Assembly: GCA_035628915.1 (NCBI GenBank)
Contig: DASPIW010000024.1
Location: 169,536-233,535, forward strand
Direction: 5' to 3'
DNA: 64,000 bases
From: JARBUG01 sp035628915
GTDB lineage: Bacteria > Bacillota > Sulfobacillia > Symbiobacteriales > Symbiobacteriaceae
A program made the translations under genes and the position numbers. Numbering within the stretch: position 1 is the stretch's first letter; each line of letters starts with the position of its first letter. Below the pieces are notes generated by a model, which was not told the origin of the DNA, made no database searches, and worked only from the letters and a program-made list of their open reading frames with translations. Below, piece by piece: positions 7,122-16,051 of the stretch.

Positions 7122-9068
7122 TCAGCGGCCGGGTTGAGGGGGAGCCGGCCGGTATGCGGGCGGCTGGGGCGCCGGGGCGGGCGGCGCACCCTCTACACCA
7201 GCAGGCCTGGGCAGAATGCCCATGCGGAATAGGGGGTCGCTCCCCGGCAGTTTCGCCTGGAAGTATGCAGCGATAGCCGCCCGCACCACCGGGTTCATCG
7301 AGTCGCCGTGCCCGGCGCGCTCGCCGACCACGGCAACCGCAATTTCCGGGTTGTCGGCCGGAGCGTAGGCAACATAGACGCCGAACTGGCAGGCCGGGTC
7401 GCCCTGGCAGTTCTGTGTCCCAACCACTTCAGCCGTCCCGGTCTTGCCAGCCACTTTGATGGGCAAGCCCTGAAACGCTCCGGCAGACGTACCCCAGTCG
7501 GTCACCGCCTCCATGCCGTCCGCAAGGAAGTGAAACGCATCGTGCGAAAGGGTGAGCAAGCCGTCAGGTTCAGGTGTGAGGTCTCGGAGCACCGACCCGT
7601 CGGCGGCGACGACAGCCGCGCCGATATGGGGCCGGACGAGGGCGCCCTGGTTCGCCAGCACCCCCGCGTAGCGGGCCAGCTGGAGTGGTGTGGCCGTAGG
7701 TCCCTGTCCGATGGCGGCGGAGAGCAGTTTACCGCCGTTCCAGGAGCCGGGATCTTCGTCCTGCTGGCGCCGGGACTGGTCCGGAATCCAGCCGCCCACT
7801 TCGCCCGGGAGGTCAATGCCTAGCGGGAAGCCGAAACCAAACCGCTTGGCCATGTCGGCCATGCGGTCGGCGCCCACGCGGTAGCCCATCTCGTAAAAGT
7901 AGATGTTGCAGGAGTTGGCCAGCGCCTGCACCAGGTTCTGGCGGCCGTGTCCGTCCGGCTTCCAGTCCTTTTTGGGCTCCACTTTCGTGAAGACGCCCGT
8001 GCAGAGGATCTCTTCGCCGGGCGTCACCAGGCTGGATTCCAGCGCGGCAGCACCGGTCAGCATCTTCCACGTTGAACCGGGCAGGTAGGCCGTGCTGATG
8101 GCGCGATTCAGAAACGGCGCCTCTGCCGGGGTGTTGGGCACCGTCGCGGGCATGTTGGGGTTAAAGGTGGGATAGCTGGCCATGGCGAGAATTGCCCCGG
8201 TCCGCACATCCAAGACGACGGCCGCACCGGCATTTGTCTTGGGGAAGTAGACGCCGTTCCAGTCGGGATTGGCGCTGACGTACTGCAGGGTGCGGACCAG
8301 AGACTCCTCTACGGTCTTTTGCAGGTCCAGGTCGAGGGTGACGCGCAGATTGCCCCCCGCGGTGACCGGGGTGCGCAGGGTGCTGTGCCCAGTGGGCCGA
8401 AAGAGGGCGTCGATTTCCAGATCGCTGAAGCCCCGGGCGCCCCGCAGTACGCTGTCGTATTGCAGTTCAACGCCCGTGCGGCCGACGAAGTCGCCGGGCA
8501 AGTAGTCCGGGCCCAGTTGGCCCGCTTCCTCCTCCGAAATGACTTGCCCCACGTGGCCCAGGACGTGCGCAGCCAGTTCCCCGTAAGGGTAATACCGCAC
8601 GGGGTGAGTGTCGATATAGATGCCGGGCAGCGTGGCCCGCATTTCCATGAGCGTGGAGACTTCCTTGACGCTAAGGTCGTCCTTGACCAAAATGGGCTCA
8701 TAGAACCGTCGGGTGCGTATGTGGACCCAGATGTCCTCTTCCAGCCGGCGCTCGTCCAGCTTGAGCATGTTGGCCAGTTGGGAAAGCAGGACCCGGTTGG
8801 GCTCCGTGCCCTGTACGTATGCGGGATATAGCAGTTGCAGCCGGTATGCGGTCCGGTTCGTAACGAGTTTGCGCCCCCGCCGGTCGAGGACTTCGCCGCG
8901 GGGCGCGTCGATGCGAACTTCGTGGAAGCGCTGCGCCGCGGCAACAGCCGTGAGGGCGTCATGCTCCTGCACTGTAAGCTGGGCCATTTTCGCGCCCAGC
9001 GAGACGATGCTCAGCGATACGACAGCCGTCAGCGCCAGAATCCGCCGGCCGGCGTCCCGACCCTGCAT
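7122..9068 (-). CDS. penicillin-binding protein 2 (class B transpeptidase)
   Basis: A 648-residue membrane-anchored D,D-transpeptidase that cross-links peptidoglycan. One N-terminal hydrophobic segment (RILALTAVVSLSIVSLGA) is followed by a dimerisation domain with APRGEVLDRRGRKL and a transpeptidase domain. All three catalytic motifs are present: STWK (Ser near residue 332), SCN (about 386) and KTGTAE (about 542). The C-terminus ends in a Pro-rich tail. Length and PRGxxxDRxG context fit the elongation-type PBP2 (MrdA) group rather than FtsI. Start ATG 9068 has GGAAGG nine bases upstream; ATG 9074 is a near alternative. No rodA or mreBCD is adjacent. A PilZ gene follows. Confidence 0.9.
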   Translation of the reverse strand: MQGRDAGRRILALTAVVSLSIVSLGAKMAQLTVQEHDALTAVAAAQRFHEVRIDAPRGEVLDRRGRKLVTNRTAYRLQLLYPAYVQGTEPNRVLLSQLANMLKLDERRLEEDIWVHIRTRRFYEPILVKDDLSVKEVSTLMEMRATLPGIYIDTHPVRYYPYGELAAHVLGHVGQVISEEEAGQLGPDYLPGDFVGRTGVELQYDSVLRGARGFSDLEIDALFRPTGHSTLRTPVTAGGNLRVTLDLDLQKTVEESLVRTLQYVSANPDWNGVYFPKTNAGAAVVLDVRTGAILAMASYPTFNPNMPATVPNTPAEAPFLNRAISTAYLPGSTWKMLTGAAALESSLVTPGEEILCTGVFTKVEPKKDWKPDGHGRQNLVQALANSCNIYFYEMGYRVGADRMADMAKRFGFGFPLGIDLPGEVGGWIPDQSRRQQDEDPGSWNGGKLLSAAIGQGPTATPLQLARYAGVLANQGALVRPHIGAAVVAADGSVLRDLTPEPDGLLTLSHDAFHFLADGMEAVTDWGTSAGAFQGLPIKVAGKTGTAEVVGTQNCQGDPACQFGVYVAYAPADNPEIAVAVVGERAGHGDSMNPVVRAAIAAYFQAKLPGSDPLFRMGILPRPAGVEGAPPAPAPQPPAYRPAPPQPGR

Positions 9069-9167
9069 GCCCATCCGCCTTCCACCTGAGCCGAATTCTT
9101 CCAATATTATAGCACAATTGGAAGCGACTGTGAGGGGGAAAATGCTGATTTGTCGGGTGGGTCACAT
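9069..9167. other. upstream region of the PBP2 gene
   Basis: About 100 non-coding bases. On the minus strand an AT-rich stretch (CCAATATTATAGCACAATTGG, read on plus) could hold the PBP2 promoter, with TATAAT-like bases around 9105-9112. No clear -35 element was found. Confidence 0.3.
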
Positions 9168-9449
9168 CCGGCCGGACCAGTTGTCAACCTGTACAAGATG
9201 CCGGCCTGGTTTGCCTTGGACAAACTGATAACCGTACCACACTATGACTCCCCAGGTCCCTTCCATTGCTGGTAGAAACGACATGGTTAGCCAGGTTACG
9301 AGCCCATTCGGCATCAGTTGGGACATCTCCACCGCTCCGCCACGCATGGTCGCCCCAGAGGGCACGGGTTTTGCGCTCCAGGGTTGTCCGGTTGTCAACT
9401 CCTACAAGCTGAAAGGCGTCGTGGGCTTGTACAACCTGACAACCGGCCG
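9168..9449. mobile_element. MITE-like non-coding element with terminal inverted repeats
   Basis: The left end reads CCGGCCGG then GTTGTCAACCTGTACAAG (9180-9197); the right end, reversed, reads CGGCCGG then TTGTCAGGTTGTACAAG (9426-9449). An internal third copy, GTTGTCAACTCCTACAAG, lies at 9391-9408. No convincing gene is inside. The approx. 280-bp size and inverted ends suggest a MITE or relic of an insertion sequence. The same 18-bp motif could instead be three operator sites. A 2-bp AT flank on each side is too short to prove a target duplication. Confidence 0.4.
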
Positions 9450-9499
9450 ATGAAGCGGCGGGCGACCCATTGGGACTCACCGTTCACAGACAACGAAGT

Positions 9500-9544
9500 C
9501 ATAATCAAGGCCCCGCGCTGCGTTCGCATGGCAGCGCGGGGCCT
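9500..9544 (-). terminator. terminator after the repeat-rich protein gene
   Basis: A 14-bp perfect stem (AGGCCCCGCGCTGC 9508-9521 with its complement 9531-9544), directly downstream of the leftward gene. The minus-strand tail is TTGATTATG, a weak T-run. Confidence 0.75.
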
Positions 9545-9547
9545 GTG

Positions 9548-10648
9548 TCAGTTCGATGATCGGGACTTCGCCTTAAGTGAGGGAATGGGCGCCCAGCGGA
9601 GGAAGGCGTGCTCGCCAACGTAAGCCGCTGCCGTGCGCTCCGCCTGGTGGAACCGATCGGGCTCCGCAGCAGCCAGCGCCGCTTTAACAAGCCCGTGAAA
9701 ACGCTCGACCGCCGCCCGAATGGCGGCATCCATGAACTTGGCTTCGCGCAGTTCCTTCTGGCACCAGCGCAAGGCGGGCTGCCAGCGGGCCTTTGCCTCC
9801 GCAAGGGGGTCTTGGGGTGCGGCGGGCGGCGGCACCTCCCCCGGCCCGGCGCCCGCCTTGAACGCCGGTCGAGGCGCCCGCTCGGGTCTTGCCCCCGGCC
9901 CGGCGCCCGCCTTAAACGCCGGCCGGGGCGCCCGCCCAGGCCCCGCCCCCGGCCCGGCGCCCGCCTTGAACGCCGGTCGAGGCGCCCGCTCGGGCCTCGC
10001 CCCCGGCCCGGCGCCCGCCTTGAACGCCGGTCGAGGCGCCCGCTCGGGCCTCGCCCCCGGCCCGGCGCCCCCGGGGCGGCTCACCGGCCGGCCCGGGGGC
10101 CGGTCTCCTGCCTTACGAACCGGCCGGCCGCCAGGCTTCGCCGGCACCGGTAAGCCTAGCGGCCGCCCCTCGGGCGCCCCGGGACCCTCGTCCGACAACC
10201 GGGCAAAACTCCGACCGGGGAGCTTGCCTACCGGCCTGCCGCTGGGCTTCCCAAAAGGCTTGCCGCCGGGCTTCCCAAAAGGCTTGCCGCCGGGCTTCCC
10301 TAGAGGCTTTCCCCCGGGTTTCCCAAACGGCCTGCCGCCTGCGGGCCTGCCACCGGGCTTTCCTGCGGGCTTGCCGAACGCCCGCCCCTCCCGGGGCCCG
10401 GCCCCGGCTCCGCCGGCTGATGCCCGGCCGGCCTTCCTCTCCGCCGGGCGGTGCAGACCGCCTACGGTACGTCTGCGTGGTGACGTGTCTCTGGCCTCCC
10501 GGCCCTCGTCCCGTTCTTTCGATTCATCTTCGCGGCCCAAAAACCAACGCCCCTTCCGCCGCCGCGAGTCGTCGCCCGGGCGGATGAATGAAGTCTTCGA
10601 CGCTGCTCGCTGCCTGCCCTGTCTGGCGTAGCCCCGGGCCCTCACCAT
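9548..10648 (-). CDS. Arg/Gly/Pro/Lys-rich low-complexity repeat protein
   Basis: A 366-residue, strongly basic protein, mostly disordered. After an RK-rich N-terminus it has a run of GKPGGKPFGKPGGK-type units (about residues 100-150) and then four near-identical 18-residue units containing RAPRPAFKAGAGPG. The last approx. 80 residues look folded: AKARWQPALRWCQKELREAKF, then AAIRAAVERFHGLVKAALAAA and TAAAYVGEHAFLRWAP, giving amphipathic helices. Such tails often bind nucleic acid (inference). ATG at 10646-10648 is the likely start but its ribosome binding site is weak. The gene lies downstream of ilvB beyond a strong terminator, and has its own terminator. I do not recognise the family. Confidence 0.6.
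   Translation of the reverse strand: MVRARGYARQGRQRAASKTSFIRPGDDSRRRKGRWFLGREDESKERDEGREARDTSPRRRTVGGLHRPAERKAGRASAGGAGAGPREGRAFGKPAGKPGGRPAGGRPFGKPGGKPLGKPGGKPFGKPGGKPFGKPSGRPVGKLPGRSFARLSDEGPGAPEGRPLGLPVPAKPGGRPVRKAGDRPPGRPVSRPGGAGPGARPERAPRPAFKAGAGPGARPERAPRPAFKAGAGPGAGPGRAPRPAFKAGAGPGARPERAPRPAFKAGAGPGEVPPPAAPQDPLAEAKARWQPALRWCQKELREAKFMDAAIRAAVERFHGLVKAALAAAEPDRFHQAERTAAAYVGEHAFLRWAPIPSLKAKSRSSN
9836..10075 (-). repeat. 54-bp tandem repeat array inside the gene (about 4.4 units)
   Basis: Four in-frame copies of a 54-bp unit encode the 18-residue motif. Copies differ by few bases (for example CTTGAACGCC versus CTTAAACGCC), indicating recent duplication or homogenisation. A second, shorter repeat field (GGGCTTCCCAAAAGGCTTGCC-like, 24-27 bp) lies at 10235-10330. 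Confidence 0.85.
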
Positions 10649-10685
10649 TTGGTATGACCCCGCCGCCACAACTTCATACAGCGCA

Positions 10686-10715
10686 CAAAAAGCCCCCGCA
10701 CACCGTGCGGGGGCC
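10686..10715 (-). terminator. strong terminator of the ilv operon
   Basis: On the minus strand GGCCCCCGCACGGTGTGCGGGGGC is followed by TTTTTGTGC, just past the ilvB stop. It separates the operon from the repeat-rich gene. Confidence 0.92.
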
Positions 10716-10722
10716 GATCGCA

Positions 10723-12432
10723 CTAAACCTTCGCCGACTTGAGAAGCGGCTCCGTATTGGCGCCGCCCGGGGGCACCAGCGGGAAGACGTTCTCTTCGGA
10801 TTCGACCTTGACTTCGAGGACCACGGGGCCCTTATGATCCCGTGCCCAGGCCATCGCTTCGGCAAGGTCGCCGACCTGGTCCACCCGCCGCCCTGCCATG
10901 CCGTACGCAGCTGCAATGGCGGCAAAGTCAGGCGTGCCGCGGCGGATGTCCACTTCCTTATAGCGGCCCTTGTAGAAGATCTCCTGCCACTGGCGCACCA
11001 TGCCCAGATAGCCGTTGTTCAGCACCACGACCTTGATCGGAAGCTCCTCGGCGACCGCCGTCCCCAGTTCCTGCATGCACATCTGGATCGACCCGTCACC
11101 GGTGATCAGCACCACGTCCCGGTCAGGCCGCCCGATGGCGGCGCCAATAGCGGCCGGCAGGCCGAAGCCCATGGTGCCCAGGCCGCTGGAGGAAATAAAG
11201 GTGCGGGGCTCCATCCGGCCGCAATAGTGAGCCGCCCACATCTGATGTTGGCCCACATCGGTCGCGATGATCGCCTCGGGCCCGAACGCCGCCTGCACCG
11301 CCTGCAGAACCTGCTGGGGCTTCGGCGCGGTCGTCGGCACTTCCGGGGCGCCCGGGCGGACACCCCACAGCGGATGCTGATCGTGCCAGCTGCGGACCTT
11401 GGCCCGCCACGTCGCCCGGTCAACGCCGCCGTCGGTCATCTTCGCATTCAACTGCTTCAGCACCGCCGAGCAGTCGCCCACCAGGGACGCGTGAGCCTGC
11501 ATGTTCTTCGAGATCTCCGCCAGATCCACGTCAATGTGGATCAACTTGGCCCGCGGAGCGAACCGGGCAGCCATGCCGGTCACACGGTCGGAAAAGCGCA
11601 CGCCGCAAGCCAGGAGCACGTCGGCATTTGCCGTAGCCCGGTTGGCAGCGAAAGTGCCATGCATGCCCAGCATGCCATAGTTCAGGGGGTTCTCCGACGG
11701 GAAACCGCCAATGCCCATCAGGGTTTCGACGACCGGGGCGCCCATCTTTTCCGCCAGCTCCCGGAAATCCGCCGAAGCGCCGGGCGAATGGTTGACGCCG
11801 CCGCCGCAGATCAGTACGGGCTTCTCAGCGGCGAGGAGCATCTCCACGGCCTTGGCCACGTCTTCCTCATCCGCCGTAACGGGCGGCTTGTAACCGGGCA
11901 GCCGGACTTCCGCGGGGTAGTTGTAGGGGATTTTTGCGTTGGTTACATCTTTGGGGAGGTCGATCAGCACCGGCCCGGGACGACCCGACCGGGCAATATA
12001 GAACGCTTCTTTCACGACTCTCAGCAGATCGTTAGGATCGGTCACCAGGTAGTTGTGCTTGGTGACAGTCATCGTAATGCCAGTCACGTCCGCCTCCTGG
12101 AAGCCGTCCCGCCCGATCAGCGACCGGACCACCTGCCCGGTAAGCGCTACGATAGGCGTCGAATCCATGAGTGCGTCGGCGAGGCCTGTCACCAGGTTGG
12201 TGGCACCGGGCCCCGACGTGACCAGCACTACACCAACTTTGCCTGTCGCCCGTGCATACCCTTGGGCCGCATGAATGGCGCCCTGCTCGTGCCGCGCCAG
12301 CACATGGCGCAGATTGCTATCGTAAAGTGCGTCGTAGATGTACAAGTTCGCTCCGCCGGGATACCCGAAGATCACTTCGGTACCCTCTTCCTGTATGGCC
12401 TTCAGAAGTGCAGCAGCCGCTTGCATCTCCAA
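10723..12432 (-). CDS. ilvB: acetolactate synthase large subunit
   Basis: A 569-residue ThDP-dependent catalytic subunit that condenses two pyruvates, or pyruvate and 2-oxobutyrate, the first common step of valine/leucine/isoleucine synthesis. The N-terminal domain has FGYPGGANLYIYDAL with the conserved HEQGAIHAAQGYARATGK (catalytic Glu), and the C-terminal cofactor motif is GDGSIQMCMQELGTA ending in VVLNN. TTG at 12430-12432 was chosen because AAGGAGGA lies eight bases upstream; the next ATG (12426) is an alternative. It is the last gene of the ilv operon, about 5 kb away from its regulatory partner ilvN, which is unusual. A strong terminator follows. Confidence 0.93.
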   Translation of the reverse strand: MEMQAAAALLKAIQEEGTEVIFGYPGGANLYIYDALYDSNLRHVLARHEQGAIHAAQGYARATGKVGVVLVTSGPGATNLVTGLADALMDSTPIVALTGQVVRSLIGRDGFQEADVTGITMTVTKHNYLVTDPNDLLRVVKEAFYIARSGRPGPVLIDLPKDVTNAKIPYNYPAEVRLPGYKPPVTADEEDVAKAVEMLLAAEKPVLICGGGVNHSPGASADFRELAEKMGAPVVETLMGIGGFPSENPLNYGMLGMHGTFAANRATANADVLLACGVRFSDRVTGMAARFAPRAKLIHIDVDLAEISKNMQAHASLVGDCSAVLKQLNAKMTDGGVDRATWRAKVRSWHDQHPLWGVRPGAPEVPTTAPKPQQVLQAVQAAFGPEAIIATDVGQHQMWAAHYCGRMEPRTFISSSGLGTMGFGLPAAIGAAIGRPDRDVVLITGDGSIQMCMQELGTAVAEELPIKVVVLNNGYLGMVRQWQEIFYKGRYKEVDIRRGTPDFAAIAAAYGMAGRRVDQVGDLAEAMAWARDHKGPVVLEVKVESEENVFPLVPPGGANTEPLLKSAKV

Positions 12433-12527
12433 AGTGATCTTCCTCCTTATCACAAGAGTAGAACCGGGACAATGCCCAATAGCCCGGGGTGCACGGGACG
12501 ATACACCCGCCCACCCCGGACCAGTCA

Positions 12528-14189
12528 CTACTTCAAAATCGCCCCGGTGTTAGCGCTGGTCACCATCCGGGAGTACCGGCCCAGCCAGCCGCCCTTGACC
12601 TTGGGCTCCGGCCGCTGCCAATTCGCAGCCCGCCGCTCCAGTTCCTCCGGCGCCACCATGACGGTGAGGCGCCGGCCCGGAATGTCGATTTCGATCGGAT
12701 CGCCGTCCTGCACATGGGCGATGGGCCCGCCCTCCGCCGCCTCCGGCGAAATGTGCCCGAGGCAGATGCCCCGGGTGCCGCCCGAGAAGCGGCCGTCGGT
12801 AATCAGGGCGACATCCTTGCCCAGCCCCATGCCGGCAATCGCCGACGTCGGAGCGAGCATCTCCGGCATGCCGGGGCCGCCCTTGGGGCCTTCGTACCGA
12901 ATCACCACGACGTCGCCGGCCTTCACCTTGCCCCCGAAAATACCCGTCAGGGCCTCATCCTGGGACTCGAAGACCACGGCCCGCCCCCGGAAGACCTGCA
13001 CCGAAGGATCAACCGCACCGACCTTCAGCACGGCGCCGTTGGGCGCCAGGTTCCCGAACAGCATCGCCAGACCGCCCGTCGCCGAGTAAGGCTCCTCCTT
13101 CGACCGGATCACCCGGCGGTCCCGCACCTCGGCTTCGGCAATCAGTTGGCCCAGCGGCCGGCCCGAGGCCGTCATGCAATCCGTATGAATCGAGCCGCTG
13201 ATCTCTTTGAGAATCGCCATGACGCCGCCGGCGGCATGGACATCTTCAATATGAACGTCCGGCGTGGCCGGAGCTACCTTACAGACGTACGGCACCCGGG
13301 CCGACAGCTCGTTAATGCGCTCCAGCGGGTATTGCACCCCACCCTCGTTGGCGATGGCCAGCGTGTGCAGCACCGTGTTGGTGGAACCGCCCATCGCGAT
13401 ATCCAGTGCAAACGCGTTGTCCAGCGCCTGGACCGTCACGATCTCCCGGGGCCGGGGACCGCCCGCCGTCGCCATCTCCACAATCCGCCCGGCCGCCGCC
13501 CGGGCCAGCGCTTCCCGCTCGGCCGACTTGGCCAGGGCGGTGCCGTTTCCCGGCAGGGCCAGACCCAGGGCTTCGCAGAGGCAGTTCATCGAGTTGGCAG
13601 TGAACATGCCCGAGCAGGAGCCGCACGTGGGGCAGGCGTTATCCTCAAGTTCCTTCAGGCCGGCGTCGTCCAGCGCACCGGTCGCATGGGCGCCGACGCC
13701 CTCGAAGACCGAAATCAGATCAGCCCTGGACCCGTCCTTCAGCTTGCCGGCGGCCATGGGGCCGCCCGACACGAAGATCGTCGGCACGTTGATCCGCATG
13801 GCGGCCATCAGCATGCCGGGTGTGATCTTGTCGCAGTTCGGAATGCAGATCATCGCATCCAGCCGGTGCGCTTCCATCACCGTCTCCACGCAATCGGCAA
13901 TCAACTCCCGGGACGGCAGGCTGTACCGCATCCCGATGTGGCCCATCGCGATCCCGTCGTCGACGCCGATCGTATTGAAGATAAACGGAACGCCGCCCGC
14001 AGCACGGACGGCATCCTTGACAAGGTCGCCAAACTCCTTTAAATGAACGTGCCCCGGCACAATATCAATATAGCTGTTGGCAATGCCGATGAACGGCTTG
14101 CCCATATCTGCATCGGTAACGCCCGTAGCCTTCAGAAGGGCTCGGTGGGGCGCCCGTTCGTGTCCCCGCTTAATCGTATCGCTCCGCAT
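12528..14189 (-). CDS. ilvD: dihydroxy-acid dehydratase
   Basis: A 553-residue Fe-S enzyme converting dihydroxy acids to 2-oxo acids in branched-chain amino acid synthesis. Cluster ligands are visible: the Cys in CIPNCDKITPG (about residue 119) and the group CPTCGSCSGMFTANSMN (about 186-192). Other family motifs are GVDDGIAMGHIGMRYSLPSRE, MGGSTNTVLH, and near the end DGRFSGGTRGICLGHISPEAA. Length matches bacterial IlvD. The ATG at 14189 has CGAGGGGG upstream; these bases form the end of the palindromic repeat at 14201-14354. The gene lies between pfpI and ilvB in the ilv operon. Confidence 0.95.
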   Translation of the reverse strand: MRSDTIKRGHERAPHRALLKATGVTDADMGKPFIGIANSYIDIVPGHVHLKEFGDLVKDAVRAAGGVPFIFNTIGVDDGIAMGHIGMRYSLPSRELIADCVETVMEAHRLDAMICIPNCDKITPGMLMAAMRINVPTIFVSGGPMAAGKLKDGSRADLISVFEGVGAHATGALDDAGLKELEDNACPTCGSCSGMFTANSMNCLCEALGLALPGNGTALAKSAEREALARAAAGRIVEMATAGGPRPREIVTVQALDNAFALDIAMGGSTNTVLHTLAIANEGGVQYPLERINELSARVPYVCKVAPATPDVHIEDVHAAGGVMAILKEISGSIHTDCMTASGRPLGQLIAEAEVRDRRVIRSKEEPYSATGGLAMLFGNLAPNGAVLKVGAVDPSVQVFRGRAVVFESQDEALTGIFGGKVKAGDVVVIRYEGPKGGPGMPEMLAPTSAIAGMGLGKDVALITDGRFSGGTRGICLGHISPEAAEGGPIAHVQDGDPIEIDIPGRRLTVMVAPEELERRAANWQRPEPKVKGGWLGRYSRMVTSANTGAILK

Positions 14190-14200
14190 CCAATTACCCC

Positions 14201-14354
14201 CTCGCTTCGTCAGGCTCGAACCGTTTCCGTCGGCCAGGAGTTACGGACAGAAACGGTCCGACCCTTCCTTCAACTCCTCGTTTCGTCAGGCTCGAACCGT
14301 TTCCGTCGGCCAGGAGTTACGGACAGAAACGGTCCGACCCTTCCTTCAACTCCT
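14201..14354 (-). repeat. dispersed palindromic repeat, two tandem copies
   Basis: Two units with a period of 77 bp (starting CTCGCTTCGTCAGG at 14201 and CTCGTTTCGTCAGG at 14278), each holding the hairpin CCGTTTCCGTC...GACAGAAACGG. They fill the whole gap between the pfpI stop and the ilvD start. Confidence 0.9.
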
Positions 14355-14971
14355 TACCAGGCGTATGCCTGGTTCCCTTCTTCCCAGAAGCTGTAGGGTT
14401 CTGCGTCGATAACGCCGTCGTCCGTCCAGGGGTATTCAATATGGTCGGCCACTCTGCGGGCCTCTTCCATACCCTTGAGGCGGAGAACGGTGTAGAGCGC
14501 CCCGTCGATGCCGGCCGCCACACCCGCCGTGGAGATGAACTTGCCGTCCGAGACGACTCGCCCATGAATCACGCGCACGTTGGGGAACTTGTCGGCCAGC
14601 AGCCGGCGGCGCAGGAAGTGCGTCGTGCATGTGCGGTTATGCAGCTGTCCCGCCATGGCCAGAATAAACGACCCGGTGCAAACGGAGAGCACCAGTCGGC
14701 AGAATGGGGCGACTTTGCGCACGTAAGCGACCGTTGTGGCCAGCGAATCCGGGTTTTCTCTGGTAATGGGACCGCCCGGAACGACCAGCACATCGGGCTT
14801 GGGCGCATCGGCGAAAGTAAACTCGGGCCGAATGATGAGGCCGTTGCGGGCCCTGACCTCCGGGGTGGGACCCACGGTAAAGACCACGCCGGTCTGTCCG
14901 AGCACCTCAAGCGGGCCGGCGAAATCGAGTTCCTCAACGCCATGGAACACCAACACGGCAACCTTTAGCAT
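14354..14971 (-). CDS. DJ-1/PfpI family protein
   Basis: A 205-residue class I glutamine-amidotransferase-like protein of the DJ-1/PfpI superfamily. The nucleophile elbow is VCTGSFILAMAG with Cys at about residue 97, and the N-terminal VAVLVFHGVEELDFAGPLEVL is typical of the isonitrile hydratase / GlxA N-domain branch. TTHFLRRRLLADKFPNV and STAGVAAGIDGALYTV follow, as in that branch. ATG at 14969-14971 has GGGGAGGGA upstream. It sits between ilvE and ilvD in the branched-chain operon; no standard step of that pathway needs it. Repair, hydrolase or stress roles are all possible. Confidence 0.85.
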   Translation of the reverse strand: MLKVAVLVFHGVEELDFAGPLEVLGQTGVVFTVGPTPEVRARNGLIIRPEFTFADAPKPDVLVVPGGPITRENPDSLATTVAYVRKVAPFCRLVLSVCTGSFILAMAGQLHNRTCTTHFLRRRLLADKFPNVRVIHGRVVSDGKFISTAGVAAGIDGALYTVLRLKGMEEARRVADHIEYPWTDDGVIDAEPYSFWEEGNQAYAW

Positions 14972-15033
14972 GGTTGTCCCTCCCCGATGGTATTGCTGGG
15001 CCCGCTCCCTATCCGGAGCGGGCCGTGGAATCA

Positions 15034-15912
15034 TCACCGATAAATGGGTGTGCCATCGACCAGAGTCCGGGCACGGAACTGAGAGATCAAATTCCCGGTG
15101 ATGGGGCCGGGCTTGCCGTCACCGATCGTCCGGCCGTCCGCCTGAATCACGGGAATCACCTCGGCGGCGGTGCCGGTCAGGAAGCACTCGTCTGCCGTGT
15201 AGAGATCGTGGAGGGTGAAAACGCCTTCCTCCATGGGATAGCCGAGATCCCGGGCCATCTTCATCACCGACTCGCGGGTAATGCCGGGCAGAATGCCCAG
15301 GTACGCCGGCGGCGTGATGACCTTGCCCTTCTTGACGATGAAGATGTTGTCGCCCGTGCCCTCGCAGACGTAGCCCTGGCTGTTGAGCATGATCACCTCG
15401 GGATAGCCGAGGGTAATGGCGCTGATTTTCGCCATGATGCCCGTCAGGTAGTTCAGCGACTTGATCTGCGGAGAGAGGGTGTCGACAGGGTTGCGGCGGG
15501 TACTGACCGAGATGACCTTCATGCCCACGGTATAGACCTCGGGCGGATAGAGCGTGATGGAGTCCGCAATGCAAACCACAGAAGGCTTCGGGCACTTACG
15601 GGGATCCAGGCCCAGGTCGCCGAAGCCGCGGGAGACAACCAGTCGGATGTAGGCATCCTTGAGGTTGTTGACCCGGCAGGACTCGAGGACGACCTCCTCC
15701 ATCTCCTTCCACGAGAGGGGGATATCCAGCCACAGGGACTTGGCGCAGGCGTAGAGACGGTCCAGATGCTCGGACAGTCTGTACACGACGCCGTCATAAG
15801 CCCGGATGCCTTCGAACACTCCGTCGCCGTAAAGGAAACCATGGTCGAAGACCGAAATCTTCGCCTCTTCCTTGGGATAGAACTTGCCGTCGATATACAC
15901 CTGGATGCTCAC
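15034..15912 (-). CDS. ilvE: branched-chain amino acid aminotransferase
   Basis: A 292-residue fold-type IV PLP aminotransferase that interconverts branched-chain amino acids and their 2-oxo acids. Signatures: VFDHGFLYGDGVFEGIRAYDG at the N-terminus, the lysine in IKSLNYLTGIMAKI (PLP Schiff base, about residue 160), and VCEGTGDNIFIVKKGKV plus LPGITRESVM. GTG at 15910-15912 was chosen because GGAGGAGG lies eight bases upstream. A D-amino-acid transaminase is the main alternative, but the operon context and EGTGDNIF wording favour IlvE. Upstream lies a 140-bp structured leader and a double palindromic repeat. Confidence 0.92.
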   Translation of the reverse strand: MSIQVYIDGKFYPKEEAKISVFDHGFLYGDGVFEGIRAYDGVVYRLSEHLDRLYACAKSLWLDIPLSWKEMEEVVLESCRVNNLKDAYIRLVVSRGFGDLGLDPRKCPKPSVVCIADSITLYPPEVYTVGMKVISVSTRRNPVDTLSPQIKSLNYLTGIMAKISAITLGYPEVIMLNSQGYVCEGTGDNIFIVKKGKVITPPAYLGILPGITRESVMKMARDLGYPMEEGVFTLHDLYTADECFLTGTAAEVIPVIQADGRTIGDGKPGPITGNLISQFRARTLVDGTPIYR

Positions 15913-16051
15913 GGATCGCGCCTCCTCCGGTCGGCGCTGCTCATGGCGCGTGCCGACCAATCGTGCCCCTTCTCGGCGCTGCCGCGCCATTTACGGGTGC
16001 CGTGCGGCCTCGCCGCTGCGCGGCGCCGCACTAGACCAGACCATTCTTGGA

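Noticed and set aside
9162..9480. Small open frames on the minus strand in the gap after PBP2
   Set aside because: No SD, no recognisable domain, and they run through the inverted repeats of the presumed element.
9836..10075. Regular repeats that could suggest a CRISPR array
   Set aside because: Units of 54 bp are directly adjacent without unique spacers and keep an open frame; they encode protein repeats.
10588..14046. Very long open frames on the plus strand opposite ilvB and ilvD
   Set aside because: They are antisense shadows caused by high GC and codon bias; the minus-strand frames match well-known enzymes over full length.
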